A stretch of 64,000 bases of DNA from Aureibacillus halotolerans (GCF_004363045.1 NZ_SNYJ01000001.1:383218-447217), one strand, 5' to 3'. Shown: positions 46,024 to 54,364, counted from the first letter of the stretch. A program made the numbers and translations. The notes: generated by a model from the sequence alone, not told the origin.

Positions 46024-46610
46024 CGTATAGCGGAGAAACGGAAAAGCGAGTTGAACCATATTGCTTTAGGAAACAAGACAAGTAAGCGCATCGTTACATG
46101 CAAAGTTATATCACCCAATGTAGATTCAGCAGTGGACTTCATGTTTGTTTGTGATTCAGACAACTTTTGCAGTGCAAAATCAACTTCAACACTAGCTGTT
46201 CTCGGACGGAAGCAAGGTGAGATAGATCAATCCACCTCTTCAAAACAACGCCTGCTGTATTTAATTAATATTAAGATACCATTGCTCATAAGCCTATATT
46301 TCCTAAAAGGGCGCCTCTAAGCAACAAAGCGGATTTGTACACCAATTAAGATGATTGCATTAAAAAAAGCAGCCACTAGCGAGACTCTTCGGCATAGAAA
46401 ACACGATGAGGTCCTTTTTGAGTCGATGTTGCACTTGTACCCTTTAGGGTGAAAGCGAGCGTATGGCAGCTTGTATAAAAAGCAACCACAATAATGGATT
46501 GCAGGTCTACACAACTATATCTAAGCGTATCTCCAAAATTTAAGGTGCGAAAGTTTACAATGTAGCTATCAATTAAACCTATAAATTTTATACTCCGTTA
46601 CACAGATTCA
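46024..46610. repeat. Right arm of the inverted duplication (repeat copy D)
   Basis: Reverse complement of 41190-41758. The repeat-family element itself spans about 46161 (CAACTTTTGCAGTGC) to 46555 (GGTGCGAAAGTT). On both sides the match continues into ordinary flanking DNA shared with the left arm. Both arms encode a similar short peptide (SESQTN-K-T-ES-LGDI-LH), which may be a relic of coding DNA. Confidence 0.8.
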
Positions 46611-46629
46611 AGATTCATTCCAATGAAAA

Positions 46630-46664
46630 AAGGCAAACCTTTTTAGCAACGATCGGTTTGCCTT
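46630..46664 (-). terminator. Terminator of the GNAT/HAD/kinase-like operon
   Basis: Ten-base stem AAGGCAAACC/GGTTTGCCTT, 30 bases past the GNAT stop, with an A-run giving a minus-strand T-run (CCTTTTTTCATTG). Confidence 0.87.
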
Positions 46665-46695
46665 CTTTCTATTTAACATTGTACTCGCATTTCGT

Positions 46696-47520
46696 TCAGT
46701 CGCTGCCATTCTTGCTTTTATAATAATGCTGTGCACCAAAAGACGTATATCCACATGACTCGTACAAATGCAATGCCCCTGCATTTGTAGCCACGACTTC
46801 TAAGCACACACGTTTTTTTGTTCTCAACTGCTCTTTTGTTACTTGCCAGAGCGCTGCACGGCCATATCCCTTGCCGCGGTGCTTTTCCATAATTACAAAA
46901 CCATAAATCCACGTCTCTGTTTCTCCTATATCAAGGCGCATTTTTCCAACGATTTCTCCAGCAACCTCAATGAGCTGTGTCCCATTCGTTGGGTCTTCCT
47001 GTATGTAATAGATGCCTTTCGCATCCTCCAAGGACATCTCAAATCCTTGCGTATCCAGAAAATAGATCATGTCTTCGTCGGTAGGTTGCGCATCCCGTAC
47101 GTTGATCACACTCGCTTCATCCCCAGGAGATATTTCACAGCACATTTCATACTCCGTAAAAGCCAGCACCCAACCATTTTCTTTTGCAAAGGCTTCACCA
47201 CTTTTACTACCCTCTGGATAATTATAGAGGATCTCCTTCTTTGACGCTCCCCAATCGCTTAAGGCTTGTGAAAAGAGGCTTGTGGCCACACCTTGACGTC
47301 TAGACGAAGCGTCCACCATGCTGCATATTTCCAGCTTTGAGCCGAAGTCGTACACGCCTAAAAAGCCGGTAAGCTTTTGGCCCGTATAATGAAAATAGTC
47401 ATATTCACCGGTGTTCTTCCGTTTGGCAAGCATGTCCCAATTGAGCTTTAAACGGATGTTATCGTGCTTCTCAACGTTGCTTTGAAGCTCTTTGATCTCT
47501 TCAAGCTTCCTGCTGTCCAT
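46696..47520 (-). CDS. Tandem GNAT-family N-acetyltransferase
   Basis: 274 residues with two GNAT folds. The N-terminal one has VDASSRRQGVATSLFSQAL (acetyl-CoA loop, residues 67-85). The C-terminal one has VIMEKHRGKGYGRAALWQVT near residue 210 and ATNAGALHLYESCGY after it. Only the C-terminal domain has the full RGKGYG pyrophosphate loop; the N-terminal RRQGVA is also plausible. The acetyl acceptor is unknown. The gene overlaps the HAD gene by 20 bases, so the two are coupled. GGGAGGGG precedes the ATG. Confidence 0.87.
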   Translation of the reverse strand: MDSRKLEEIKELQSNVEKHDNIRLKLNWDMLAKRKNTGEYDYFHYTGQKLTGFLGVYDFGSKLEICSMVDASSRRQGVATSLFSQALSDWGASKKEILYNYPEGSKSGEAFAKENGWVLAFTEYEMCCEISPGDEASVINVRDAQPTDEDMIYFLDTQGFEMSLEDAKGIYYIQEDPTNGTQLIEVAGEIVGKMRLDIGETETWIYGFVIMEKHRGKGYGRAALWQVTKEQLRTKKRVCLEVVATNAGALHLYESCGYTSFGAQHYYKSKNGSD

Positions 47521-48187
47521 CGTTTCCCCTCCCGCTCTCCAATTGCTTTAATAGCATTAGAAAGGGTGTCTCTTCCATAGATTCCAACCGCCAATCGTGT
47601 GCTTCAAAGGGGAGTTGTGCTGTGACTTGGTTAGGAACAATCACACATGTCAGTCCGGCTTTTTTCGCCGCTGTGAGGCCATTCAATGAATCTTCAAAAA
47701 CAACGACGTCTTTCTTCTCAACGCCGAGTTCTCTCACTGTTTTTTCATACAAGGCTGGATCTGGCTTAACGCGCTCTACATCATCCCGTGTATTAATCAC
47801 AGAAAAATACCTATCGATGCAATGCTTCTTCGTCCAACGATCAATCCATTTTCGATCTGAGCTTGAAGCAAGCGCAATGGACAGACCAGCTTCCTGCGCT
47901 GCCTGTAAATACGCCTTCACCCCCGGACGCAAGGGGAGCTCCTTCATTCGATCTGCATGAAAATCTTGAATAAACAATTCGTAATCTGCATCCACAATTG
48001 GTTTGCCAAGCAATGTTTCTAAGTAACGTAGTGGATGAAACACGTCGATATCCGTTCCTATTGCTTGTGCGTATTTCTCTAAAGGAAGCTTTTGATCATA
48101 CCGTTCAAAAACTGCCGCATAGGCATCGAACCATGGCGTTTCTGTATCTAATAGCAAACCATCAAAATCAAAGATAACAGCTTTCAA
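47501..48187 (-). CDS. HAD-superfamily phosphatase / phosphoglucomutase-like
   Basis: 228 residues, subfamily I HAD hydrolase. Motif I is VIFDFDGLLLDTE at the N-terminus, motif II lies in ALASSSDRKW, motif III is the Lys of VKPDPALYE and motif IV is VVFEDSLNGLTAAKKAG. It probably dephosphorylates a small sugar phosphate; a beta-phosphoglucomutase is less certain. The start is placed at the TTG at 48187, nine bases after AGAGGAG; a TTG three codons earlier abuts the ribosome site. Second gene of a three-gene operon. Confidence 0.87.
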   Translation of the reverse strand: MKAVIFDFDGLLLDTETPWFDAYAAVFERYDQKLPLEKYAQAIGTDIDVFHPLRYLETLLGKPIVDADYELFIQDFHADRMKELPLRPGVKAYLQAAQEAGLSIALASSSDRKWIDRWTKKHCIDRYFSVINTRDDVERVKPDPALYEKTVRELGVEKKDVVVFEDSLNGLTAAKKAGLTCVIVPNQVTAQLPFEAHDWRLESMEETPFLMLLKQLESGRGNDGQQEA

Positions 48188-48208
48188 TGCAGACAACTCC
48201 TCTCTCCA

Positions 48209-48829
48209 TTAAGATGCACCGACACGAGGCAGCATGTTTTTCTTATACAACCGTGCGATGCTTTTCAGCAACGGTACCGGCATTTTTTTCGGAAAATACC
48301 ATTTTCCATAGTGAGTCGCAAAAGCTCTTTTTAAATCATTCCATTGGTGACACGATTTCATTTGCCTGAACCGAGCAACATCAATCAGTTTCACTTCGCC
48401 GCTTGGTGTTAAGATGATGTTCTGCAAGTGAATATCCGAGGGATTTAAACCTCTTTCTCTAGCGGCTGACAAGGCCTCGTCAACTGCTTCAATATGAGCC
48501 TTCTCGACTGGATGCCCGTGAATAAGACAGCTGTAAAAGGTTTGCCCTTCTATATACTCAATGACAAGGTATCCATCGCCATATTCATAAAGTGTTGGAT
48601 AAAAAGACAGTCCTTGGAGCTGGCGATAAATGGCTGCTTCTTCTTGAGCAATATGATGAAAGGGTGTAAAAAACACTTTTAACACTTTAGATGTGCCTTT
48701 GATTCGAAATACATAGGCACTTCTGCCTTTTCCGGCGAAAATAAGCTCTTCTGCTTTTGAAAGCAATGAAGGCTCTTGCTCAGATGCTGAAAATTGAACA
48801 CTATGTGCAAGCTCACGTGCTGTTTTCAT
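48209..48829 (-). CDS. Small protein-kinase-like protein (YrzF-like)
   Basis: 206 residues. It shows a reduced kinase fold: a glycine-containing loop with AGKGRSAYVFRI, Lys in SKVLKVFF, YLVIEYIEG as hinge, NPSDIHLQNIIL as catalytic loop (Asp and Asn present) and KLIDVARF in place of DFG, where the Asp is kept. The size matches the B. subtilis YrzF group, whose substrate is not well defined. GAGGTGA precedes the ATG. The HAD gene begins 21 bases later, which suggests shared transcription. Confidence 0.78.
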   Translation of the reverse strand: MKTARELAHSVQFSASEQEPSLLSKAEELIFAGKGRSAYVFRIKGTSKVLKVFFTPFHHIAQEEAAIYRQLQGLSFYPTLYEYGDGYLVIEYIEGQTFYSCLIHGHPVEKAHIEAVDEALSAARERGLNPSDIHLQNIILTPSGEVKLIDVARFRQMKSCHQWNDLKRAFATHYGKWYFPKKMPVPLLKSIARLYKKNMLPRVGAS

Positions 48830-48893
48830 TCGTGGTCACCTCTTCTAAGACCTTACTATCAATTGATGATTGATGAGGCCACTTATACAAAAA

Positions 48894-48923
48894 AGACCTC
48901 ACCGAAGAACGGTAAAGGTCTCG
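48894..48923 (-). terminator. Terminator of the HD hydrolase gene
   Basis: On the minus strand GAGACCTTTACCG, five-base loop, CGGTGAGGTC, then TTTTTT. It lies about 180 bases past the HD stop. Confidence 0.8.
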
Positions 48924-49100
48924 CAAACAACAAATGTTGTAAGCAAAGCCGAGGATTGCTCCTGTACTGACGACTTTACTTTTTTGAGCTACTCCCCTTT
49001 AAAGGAAAAAAACAATTCAACATCATTGAAAATTGACTTCTTTTGTAATCTATAGAATACCTTAGCGTATCCCTATACGTCAAGGTGTAACACCTTTGAA

Positions 49101-49634
49101 TCAACTCGTTTGCTGAGCATTTAATCTGTCATTGGCTTCTACTTTATGATCAAGTGCGATAATGCGTGCTAGCGCAGTGGAAGGGGTCATTTTACGATAA
49201 TGATGCGCGCCATTTGGCTCCTCATCTGCTTCATCTGCCTCATGAACGATCCGCTGCAATGGATTTAAAGCCAACTTTCCCTCTGGAAGGTATGAATCGG
49301 TATGAAGGAGAATCGCAATGGCGACGGTCTTGGCATTCGCAGGATGCTCTCCAAGCTGAAGAAGTAGCTTATGCGCACGTGTCGCGCCTTTAATGGCATG
49401 AATATCGTTTTGACGATAAAGCGCTGTGTCCCATTCACCGTCTCGATACCAAGTATAATGCCCAATATCGTGTAACAGACCCGCTTTTGCGGCGAAATCC
49501 ATATTCTCCCCTTCTCGTTGCGCGTACGCCGCTGCATGCTCTGCAACCGTTACCGCATGTGCAATGCCTGAACGGGAGAGATATTTTTGGGCAATAGGGT
49601 GTAAAAACAGTTGTTCCAAAGTGACCTTACGCAT
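49101..49634 (-). CDS. HD-domain hydrolase
   Basis: 177 residues. His26 (SGIAHAVTVAEH) together with His55-Asp56 (GLLHDIGHY) and a later LLHTDSY give the metal ligands of the HD phosphohydrolase fold. Proteins of this size act on nucleotides or phosphomonoesters, and the reaction is not predictable here. AAAGGAGGAG precedes the ATG. It follows the DUF457 gene by 114 bases on the same strand. Confidence 0.85.
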   Translation of the reverse strand: MRKVTLEQLFLHPIAQKYLSRSGIAHAVTVAEHAAAYAQREGENMDFAAKAGLLHDIGHYTWYRDGEWDTALYRQNDIHAIKGATRAHKLLLQLGEHPANAKTVAIAILLHTDSYLPEGKLALNPLQRIVHEADEADEEPNGAHHYRKMTPSTALARIIALDHKVEANDRLNAQQTS

Positions 49635-49748
49635 TGTTGCTCCTCCTTTCCCTACAGTTTATTCACACTTCGCGAAAAATGTATTCTTACGAATATATCA
49701 TTTTTCATTGCGTGCAACAAGTTTTTTTGATTTTAAATACCGCTCAGT

Positions 49749-50213
49749 TTACGCGGAAAGCCCGACATAACAAATATAACCTATCATCGCCAGCATGATC
49801 GCGTATTCCACAACACCGCCCGTTTTTGTGTAAAGCGGTGAACGCACGCGCAATCGAATAGGCCAAAACAGTTGAATGCCTTTCGTTGTTAACGCATCGA
49901 GGAGTAAGTGACTTCCTACACCAAACGCATACCCCACTGCGTAGGAAGACTCAGGAAGTAGATTGTAAAGCAAGAGGCTCCCCCCGATAAACAGCACCCA
50001 GCTATGTGTGATGGTTCGATGCCCAAACAATCCACTAATCAGCCATGAAAGACCTTTAAAGCGACGCCCAATTTTAGATCCCTTATGACAAAGATCCGGT
50101 AAAAGCGAGCTAATTGTACTCATAATGAGAACAACCCCTGGTGAAGCATTTGTGAATTCAATCGCTAGACAACCTGCTGCGATGCCGCCGACAATATGTG
50201 TTTTTCCTGTCAT
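49749..50213 (-). CDS. YdjM/DUF457-type membrane metal-dependent hydrolase
   Basis: 154 residues. MTGKTHIVGGIAAGC at the N-terminus, SSLLPDLCHKGSKIG near residue 35, FGHRTITHSW and GSHLLLDALTTKGIQLFWP are the family's His/Asp motifs, set between four hydrophobic segments. Function is unknown in most bacteria; it is often called a putative inner-membrane hydrolase. The start at 50213 is chosen because GGAG lies eight bases upstream; the longer frame lacks a ribosome site. Confidence 0.88.
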   Translation of the reverse strand: MTGKTHIVGGIAAGCLAIEFTNASPGVVLIMSTISSLLPDLCHKGSKIGRRFKGLSWLISGLFGHRTITHSWVLFIGGSLLLYNLLPESSYAVGYAFGVGSHLLLDALTTKGIQLFWPIRLRVRSPLYTKTGGVVEYAIMLAMIGYICYVGLSA

Positions 50214-50381
50214 CCTTAAATCTCCGTTCATTGCATTTTCTAAGTACATTTGTTCGCTTTCTATTGTAACGTTCTTTTTCCCTACTGAGAAGAGGAGATC
50301 TATTTGATGCATCCTTTGTTTTAATTTGTGTGCGTAGGGAAAACTTGCTATAAGGAATCAAGTATAAGGAGATGATTTAGA

Positions 50382-51185
50382 ATGGCACACTCAATACGTG
50401 TAGAAAAAGATGTATCCCTATTCGTTGAAGATATCGGTGAAGGGCAGCCGATCGTCTTTATTCATGGCTGGCCAGTTAATCATAAAATGTTTGAGTATCA
50501 GATGAACGAACTGCCTAAAAAAGGGTACCGATGTATCGGCATTGACCTTCGTGGCTTTGGCAAATCAGACAAACCAGCATTTGGGTATGATTACGATACG
50601 CTTGCTCAGGATGTAAAAAAGGTCATTGATTCGCTACAACTATCAAATGTTTTTGTGGCAGGCTTTTCAATGGGAGGACCGATTGCCATTCGTTACGCAA
50701 CGAAGTTCGCCGGTGACGAACTCAAGCAATTAATCCTTATGGGTGCAGCAGCGCCTAGCTTTACACAGCGTAGTGGGTATGATGTAGGGATGAAAAAAGA
50801 GGATGTGGATGAACTTATTACTTCTATCCAAGCGGATCGGCCACAAGCTATAAAAGATTTTGGCTCTGCATTCTTTTACAGCGATGTTTCTGATTCTTTG
50901 GCGAACTGGTTTTTAGGTCTAGGTCTTGAAGCCTCGGCATATGGCACCATTGCAGCGGCAGAATCTTTAAGGGATGAAGACCTTCGCGAAGAAGTCACGA
51001 AGGTGTCTGTTCCTACATTGCTCATGCATGGCAAAAAAGATGAGATTTGTGACTTTGCCTTTTCAGAAAAATTGCATGAGGCGATTCCGAATTCAACTTT
51101 GATACCGTTTGAAAACAGCGGTCACGGTCTCATCTATGATGAAAAAGAGGCTTGCAACCAAGCCCTGCTTAATTTATTGCGTTAA
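50382..51185 (+). CDS. Alpha/beta hydrolase (chloroperoxidase-like esterase)
   Basis: 267 residues. The oxyanion-hole motif HGW is at 28-30, nucleophile Ser96 lies in AGFSMGG, the acid is in MHGKKDEICD and the His in ENSGHG. The layout and the DLRGFGKSDKP block are those of the cofactor-free haloperoxidase/esterase group. The substrate is unknown. ATAAGGAG precedes the ATG. It is monocistronic with its own strong terminator. Confidence 0.9.
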   Translation: MAHSIRVEKDVSLFVEDIGEGQPIVFIHGWPVNHKMFEYQMNELPKKGYRCIGIDLRGFGKSDKPAFGYDYDTLAQDVKKVIDSLQLSNVFVAGFSMGGPIAIRYATKFAGDELKQLILMGAAAPSFTQRSGYDVGMKKEDVDELITSIQADRPQAIKDFGSAFFYSDVSDSLANWFLGLGLEASAYGTIAAAESLRDEDLREEVTKVSVPTLLMHGKKDEICDFAFSEKLHEAIPNSTLIPFENSGHGLIYDEKEACNQALLNLLR

Positions 51186-51187
51186 AA

Positions 51188-51226
51188 GAGGAGCTGTCCC
51201 TAGATGTACATTTGGGACAGCTCCTC
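51188..51226 (+). terminator. Terminator of the alpha/beta hydrolase gene
   Basis: Perfect 13-base stem GAGGAGCTGTCCC/GGGACAGCTCCTC with a 13-base loop, followed by TTCTTTATTT. It starts three bases after the stop. Confidence 0.93.
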
Positions 51227-51241
51227 TTCTTTATTTAGTTA

Positions 51242-51909
51242 CTCAACTTTCGCAGAGCAAAAAACACATTGAATGTTGACTGTGCATGAGTTGAAGCAAG
51301 GTGAGATAGATCTATTGACATCTTGAAAACATGTGTAAATTTAGAGATGCTAATGTTCACAATCCTGGATCTTTAAAAGGTCGTCTTTTGTATCGAAGAA
51401 CTTCTACACCTTAAATCACGACTGCTTCGTCAAAATACTTCGCTTTCACCTTAAATGGCACAAGGGCAACATCTACTCAAAAAGACTTCGTCATGTTTTC
51501 TTTGCAACCTAAAGGGCATAAGTGCAACATCGATTCGAAAGTACCTCATCGTGTTTTCTTTACCGCAGGAGTCTATGTATGTTGACTACGCTGATGTTTT
51601 TTTCTGCGTTTTTATTCTTGTCACATAATAACATGAGGGCATTATTAAAAGCAGCCACTAGCGAGACTCCTGCGGGAAAAGCGAGCTAAGCGAGACCCCA
51701 CAGAGCGCGCAAGCGATCGAGGAGGCTCGCAGTTCGCCCGGCGGCAAAGAAATCACGACGATAGTACTTCTGAGTCGATGATGCACTTGTACCCTTTAGG
51801 GTGAAAGCGAGCGTATGGCAGCTTGTATCAAAAGCAACTACAACATGGATAGTAGGTTTACCCAGTGATATCTAAGCGTACCTGCAAAATAAAAGGTGCG
51901 AAAGTTGAG
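51242..51909. mobile_element. Non-autonomous element with 13-bp inverted ends (copy E)
   Basis: 668 bases bounded by perfect inverted repeats CTCAACTTTCGCA (51242-51254) and TGCGAAAGTTGAG (51897-51909). TTA on both outer sides (51239-51241 and 51910-51912) reads as a 3-base target duplication. The right-hand TTA is the stop codon of the minus-strand TIM-barrel gene, so insertion left that gene intact. Inside there is no credible transposase, only the family's shared blocks, including AAGCGAGCTAAGCGAGAC, CTCGCAGTTCGCCCG and AGCGAGCGTATGGCAGC. It is the best-preserved copy of the repeat family in the window. Confidence 0.75.
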
Positions 51910-52749
51910 TTAGATTGACTTCTCCCATGCTTGACGAGCAAGGCTTGCCATAACCAGAGATTGTTCCCACCGCTGTGCTTTTTCTTCTTCTTCACTTTGA
52001 CCAATCAAAGCATATGGCGGCGGTCCAAGCTCACAAACAAAGGGAAAATAACTCCCCTCAGTAGCTGTACGTCTCCATTTCCTCATTCCCTCCGTCCACC
52101 AACGAAGAAAATCGTCGTTGTTCGGGTGCGAAACGTCCACCTGAATCTGTTCTCCGTTGGATATTCGTCCATGAATGGATGCTGTTCTGTTTAATAAAAC
52201 CTGTAGCAAAGTCTCTGCCTCAGCAGAAATGGTTTTCATTTCTCCAGCCAACACATAATGAGAAAAGTCAATGGTTAGCTCTAAGTTGTTGTGGCAATTC
52301 ACGTAGGACACAGTGCGAAGGAGGTCCTGTGTAATTGTACCGCGGTGTGTTTCAATATAAACCGGAACACCAGCCTCATCTGCTGCATCATGCATGGATT
52401 GAAGCAGTTCACCTGCTTGGTCACCAACAAGAAATGGCGTCATGACTTGGGCATTGATGAACGACACTTTTCCTTCATACGCATGTACTTTCTCCAAAAA
52501 TCCCTTGAAATCATCGAGACTTGATGGATATGCGTTTACACTAAAGTGAAGCTGGTGATCCGATAGCGCTTGTTGCCACCACTGTGCCTTTTCTTCTTCA
52601 GGCAAAAATCCACAAATCCCAGTAAAACCAGCGTTGTGAATTGCCGCTATTTTACTAGCGTCGTCCCATTCTTTACCGTTTTCACCAAGTCCTTGCATCG
52701 TCCACCACGCCATTTGCACATCAAGATGGTGTTTAGTGCGGATAGACAT
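51910..52749 (-). CDS. TIM-barrel sugar isomerase/epimerase-like protein
   Basis: 279 residues of the xylose-isomerase-like TIM-barrel family (AP endonuclease 2 superfamily). PVYIETHRGTITQDLLRTV holds a metal-ligand Glu and His, LTIDFSHYVLAGE an Asp/His pair, and IHGRISNGEQIQVD a further ligand set. I take the ATG at 52749, which overlaps the dioxygenase stop by 17 bases and implies translational coupling; a longer frame starts at 52779 without a ribosome site. The reaction is unknown; partners of this kind are usually isomerases or lyases of carbohydrate derivatives. The last codon lies at the edge of the repeat element. Confidence 0.82.
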   Translation of the reverse strand: MSIRTKHHLDVQMAWWTMQGLGENGKEWDDASKIAAIHNAGFTGICGFLPEEEKAQWWQQALSDHQLHFSVNAYPSSLDDFKGFLEKVHAYEGKVSFINAQVMTPFLVGDQAGELLQSMHDAADEAGVPVYIETHRGTITQDLLRTVSYVNCHNNLELTIDFSHYVLAGEMKTISAEAETLLQVLLNRTASIHGRISNGEQIQVDVSHPNNDDFLRWWTEGMRKWRRTATEGSYFPFVCELGPPPYALIGQSEEEEKAQRWEQSLVMASLARQAWEKSI

Positions 52750-53530
52750 CTTCGTGTTCAACTCCACAAGGACCGCCATCAGGATTTATGTTCAATTCAA
52801 GTGATTCTCCATTGCTTTTGTACAGCGGGTTGTAATGCATGCCAATTTCTCTCGCGGATGCGTTGGCATAATGACAAATAAACGCCCGTCGAAAGCGGTC
52901 CTTCGTTTTGTTTCTATACGAGCCATGAATTAAATTGCCATTAAAGAAGAGTACATCGCCTTCATCAAGTTTTACAGGAACAGCTTTTTTACCTTTAGGT
53001 GGTTTAACGTAACCTTTTGTAAAGGACTCAGTGGCATCGGATTCCTCTGGACAAACGATTTCATCGTTGTTGGTTTGTGGAACAACGAGCAACCCCCCAT
53101 TGTCTTCGTCCGCGGCATCAATTGCTGTCCAAGCCGCAATACAGTTCCCTGGATCAACTTTTAAAAAAAAGTTATCTTGATGCAGTGCCTGCCCTCTTGC
53201 ACCTGGTGGCTTATAGTAAAACATACTCTGCGCAGCAAGCACGTCCTCACTATACAAGTCTTCAAGCACATCAAGCACAGGTGAATGAAGCATATAATTT
53301 TTTGCGGTTTCATTAAATCGATGTGGGTGCATCACGCGAGGGTAGCGTTGTAACGGGTCCACTGCATCCCCTGACAAATCAGGTTCAAAATAACCAGGAA
53401 CACTTTCATTTCCAATCCGCTCAAATGTGCTACGAATTACTTCAACGTCCTCTTGTGAAAACAGCCCTTTAACGACGACATATCCTTCATTATCGAATGT
53501 GCTTTTTTGTTCCTTCGTTAGCCTTTTCAT
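52733..53530 (-). CDS. Phytanoyl-CoA dioxygenase family Fe(II)/2OG oxygenase
   Basis: 265 residues. The iron ligands are His117 and Asp119 (ALHQDNF) and the distal His202 (NGNLIHGSYRNKTKDRFRRAF); an Arg about ten residues after His202 would bind 2-oxoglutarate. The protein hydroxylates or oxidatively cleaves a small substrate. It lacks the ectoine-specific signature that I know from EctD, so ectoine hydroxylase is unlikely. AAGGAGGAG precedes the ATG. It is coupled to the TIM-barrel gene, which suggests a two-step modification of one compound. Confidence 0.88.
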   Translation of the reverse strand: MKRLTKEQKSTFDNEGYVVVKGLFSQEDVEVIRSTFERIGNESVPGYFEPDLSGDAVDPLQRYPRVMHPHRFNETAKNYMLHSPVLDVLEDLYSEDVLAAQSMFYYKPPGARGQALHQDNFFLKVDPGNCIAAWTAIDAADEDNGGLLVVPQTNNDEIVCPEESDATESFTKGYVKPPKGKKAVPVKLDEGDVLFFNGNLIHGSYRNKTKDRFRRAFICHYANASAREIGMHYNPLYKSNGESLELNINPDGGPCGVEHEDVYPH

Positions 53531-53575
53531 GTTTGCATCTCCTCCTTGTAATCCTCTTTGTAAAGCGTACTAAAA

Positions 53576-53589
53576 AGCAAGCGTTTGCA
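53576..53589. promoter_or_regulatory. LacI/CcpA-like operator before the dioxygenase operon
   Basis: AGCAAGCGTTTGCA is an imperfect palindrome around a central CG, the pattern bound by LacI/GalR proteins including CcpA (one to two mismatches to cre). It lies about 46 bases upstream of the start codon. No lacI-type gene is in the window, so CcpA or a distant regulator would have to use it. Confidence 0.45.
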
Positions 53590-53664
53590 ACAGATAGCAT
53601 CTGGCTAATGAACCATAGGATTTTGCTGTTTTTAAAAAGGAGATACCTTGTTATTGAAAAATTG

Positions 53665-53874
53665 TTACAGGCACAAAAACAATAAAAAAGAATCATCGCT
53701 TCCTCGATGGGAATGATGATTCTGATGTTTGCATTTGTACATGACGCCTTTTTTCGTTTTTGTCTTCCGAGTTGTCAAATCCGCAGCTGCATAAGGGCTT
53801 CGATTTAATTCAGGATCTCTTCTCCCCTCTCTAATTCGCTTGCTGCGCACTTTTTTCGCTTTCGATCGGGCCAT
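53665..53874 (-). CDS. Small basic protein, unknown function
   Basis: 69 residues beginning MARSKAKKVRSKRIREG, rich in Lys, Arg and Ser, with TTRKTKTKKGVMYKCKHQNH toward the C-terminus. I believe related short basic proteins exist in other Bacillus, but I cannot name one. AAGGAG precedes the ATG at 53874, which settles the start; the longer frame begins in the neighbouring gene. The last 18 or so codons run through a strong terminator hairpin, so the C-terminal tail may be unusual or the stop secondarily lost. It follows the VOC gene by 19 bases. Confidence 0.65.
   Translation of the reverse strand: MARSKAKKVRSKRIREGRRDPELNRSPYAAADLTTRKTKTKKGVMYKCKHQNHHSHRGSDDSFLLFLCL
53690..53724 (-). terminator. 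Terminator overlapping the small basic protein's 3' end
   Basis: Nine-base stem AGAATCATC/GATGATTCT with a 17-base loop and a minus-strand T-run TTCTTTTTTATTG. It falls inside the open frame. Confidence 0.72.
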
Positions 53875-53893
53875 TCTATTTCTCTCCTTCATG

Positions 53894-54253
53894 TTAGTTC
53901 TTGTTTTCATAAAAAACGAGCCGATTGTACGCGGGATCAGTAACCGTGCATTCCTTCCCTCCGGCTGGTCCATCCTCTAATCCCGGACGCGCGAAAGAGG
54001 CTTGCTGCGCCAAAAGTTGTTTCTGAAACGTTTCTATATTACCGACCTCAATGCGCAACGCTGCTCCTGGAGAGGAATCACCATAATGCTCACTTAAATG
54101 AAGAATACACTTGTCTTTTGAGACTTGCATATACAACGGAAAATCCTCTTCAAAGCGATGTGTCCAATCAACTGTAAAACCAAGAAAATCACAATAAAAA
54201 TGTTTCGTTAGCTCTTCATCAAAAAAACGAAGAATTGGTATTGGAGCATTCAT
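53894..54253 (-). CDS. VOC/glyoxalase superfamily protein
   Basis: 119 residues of the bleomycin-resistance-like glyoxalase group. It has ILRFFDEELTKHFYCDFLGFTVDW at the start, YMQVSKDKCILHLSEHYGDSSPG in the middle and VTDPAYNRLVFYE at the end, the usual paired beta-alpha-beta-beta-beta modules. His112 and Glu-type metal ligands are not all evident, so it may be a binding protein instead of an enzyme. AAAAGGAGG precedes the ATG. Confidence 0.85.
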   Translation of the reverse strand: MNAPIPILRFFDEELTKHFYCDFLGFTVDWTHRFEEDFPLYMQVSKDKCILHLSEHYGDSSPGAALRIEVGNIETFQKQLLAQQASFARPGLEDGPAGGKECTVTDPAYNRLVFYENKN

Positions 54254-54364
54254 TGCATCAACCTCCTTTTCGTCAGTATACCATATGTTGATTCTATCGA
54301 ATGATGCATCTATCCGCTATACTATAGGTAGAAAAATGTTCATTGGCATAGCTTCATTGGTTTT

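Noticed and set aside
51242-51909. CRISPR array or prophage att site at the repeat-rich gap
   Set aside because: Repeats are not regularly spaced and no cas, integrase or tRNA is present.
52733-53530. Ectoine hydroxylase (EctD) as identity of the PhyH-family protein
   Set aside because: The iron ligands fit the superfamily, but the ectoine-specific signature known from EctD is absent and no ect genes are nearby.
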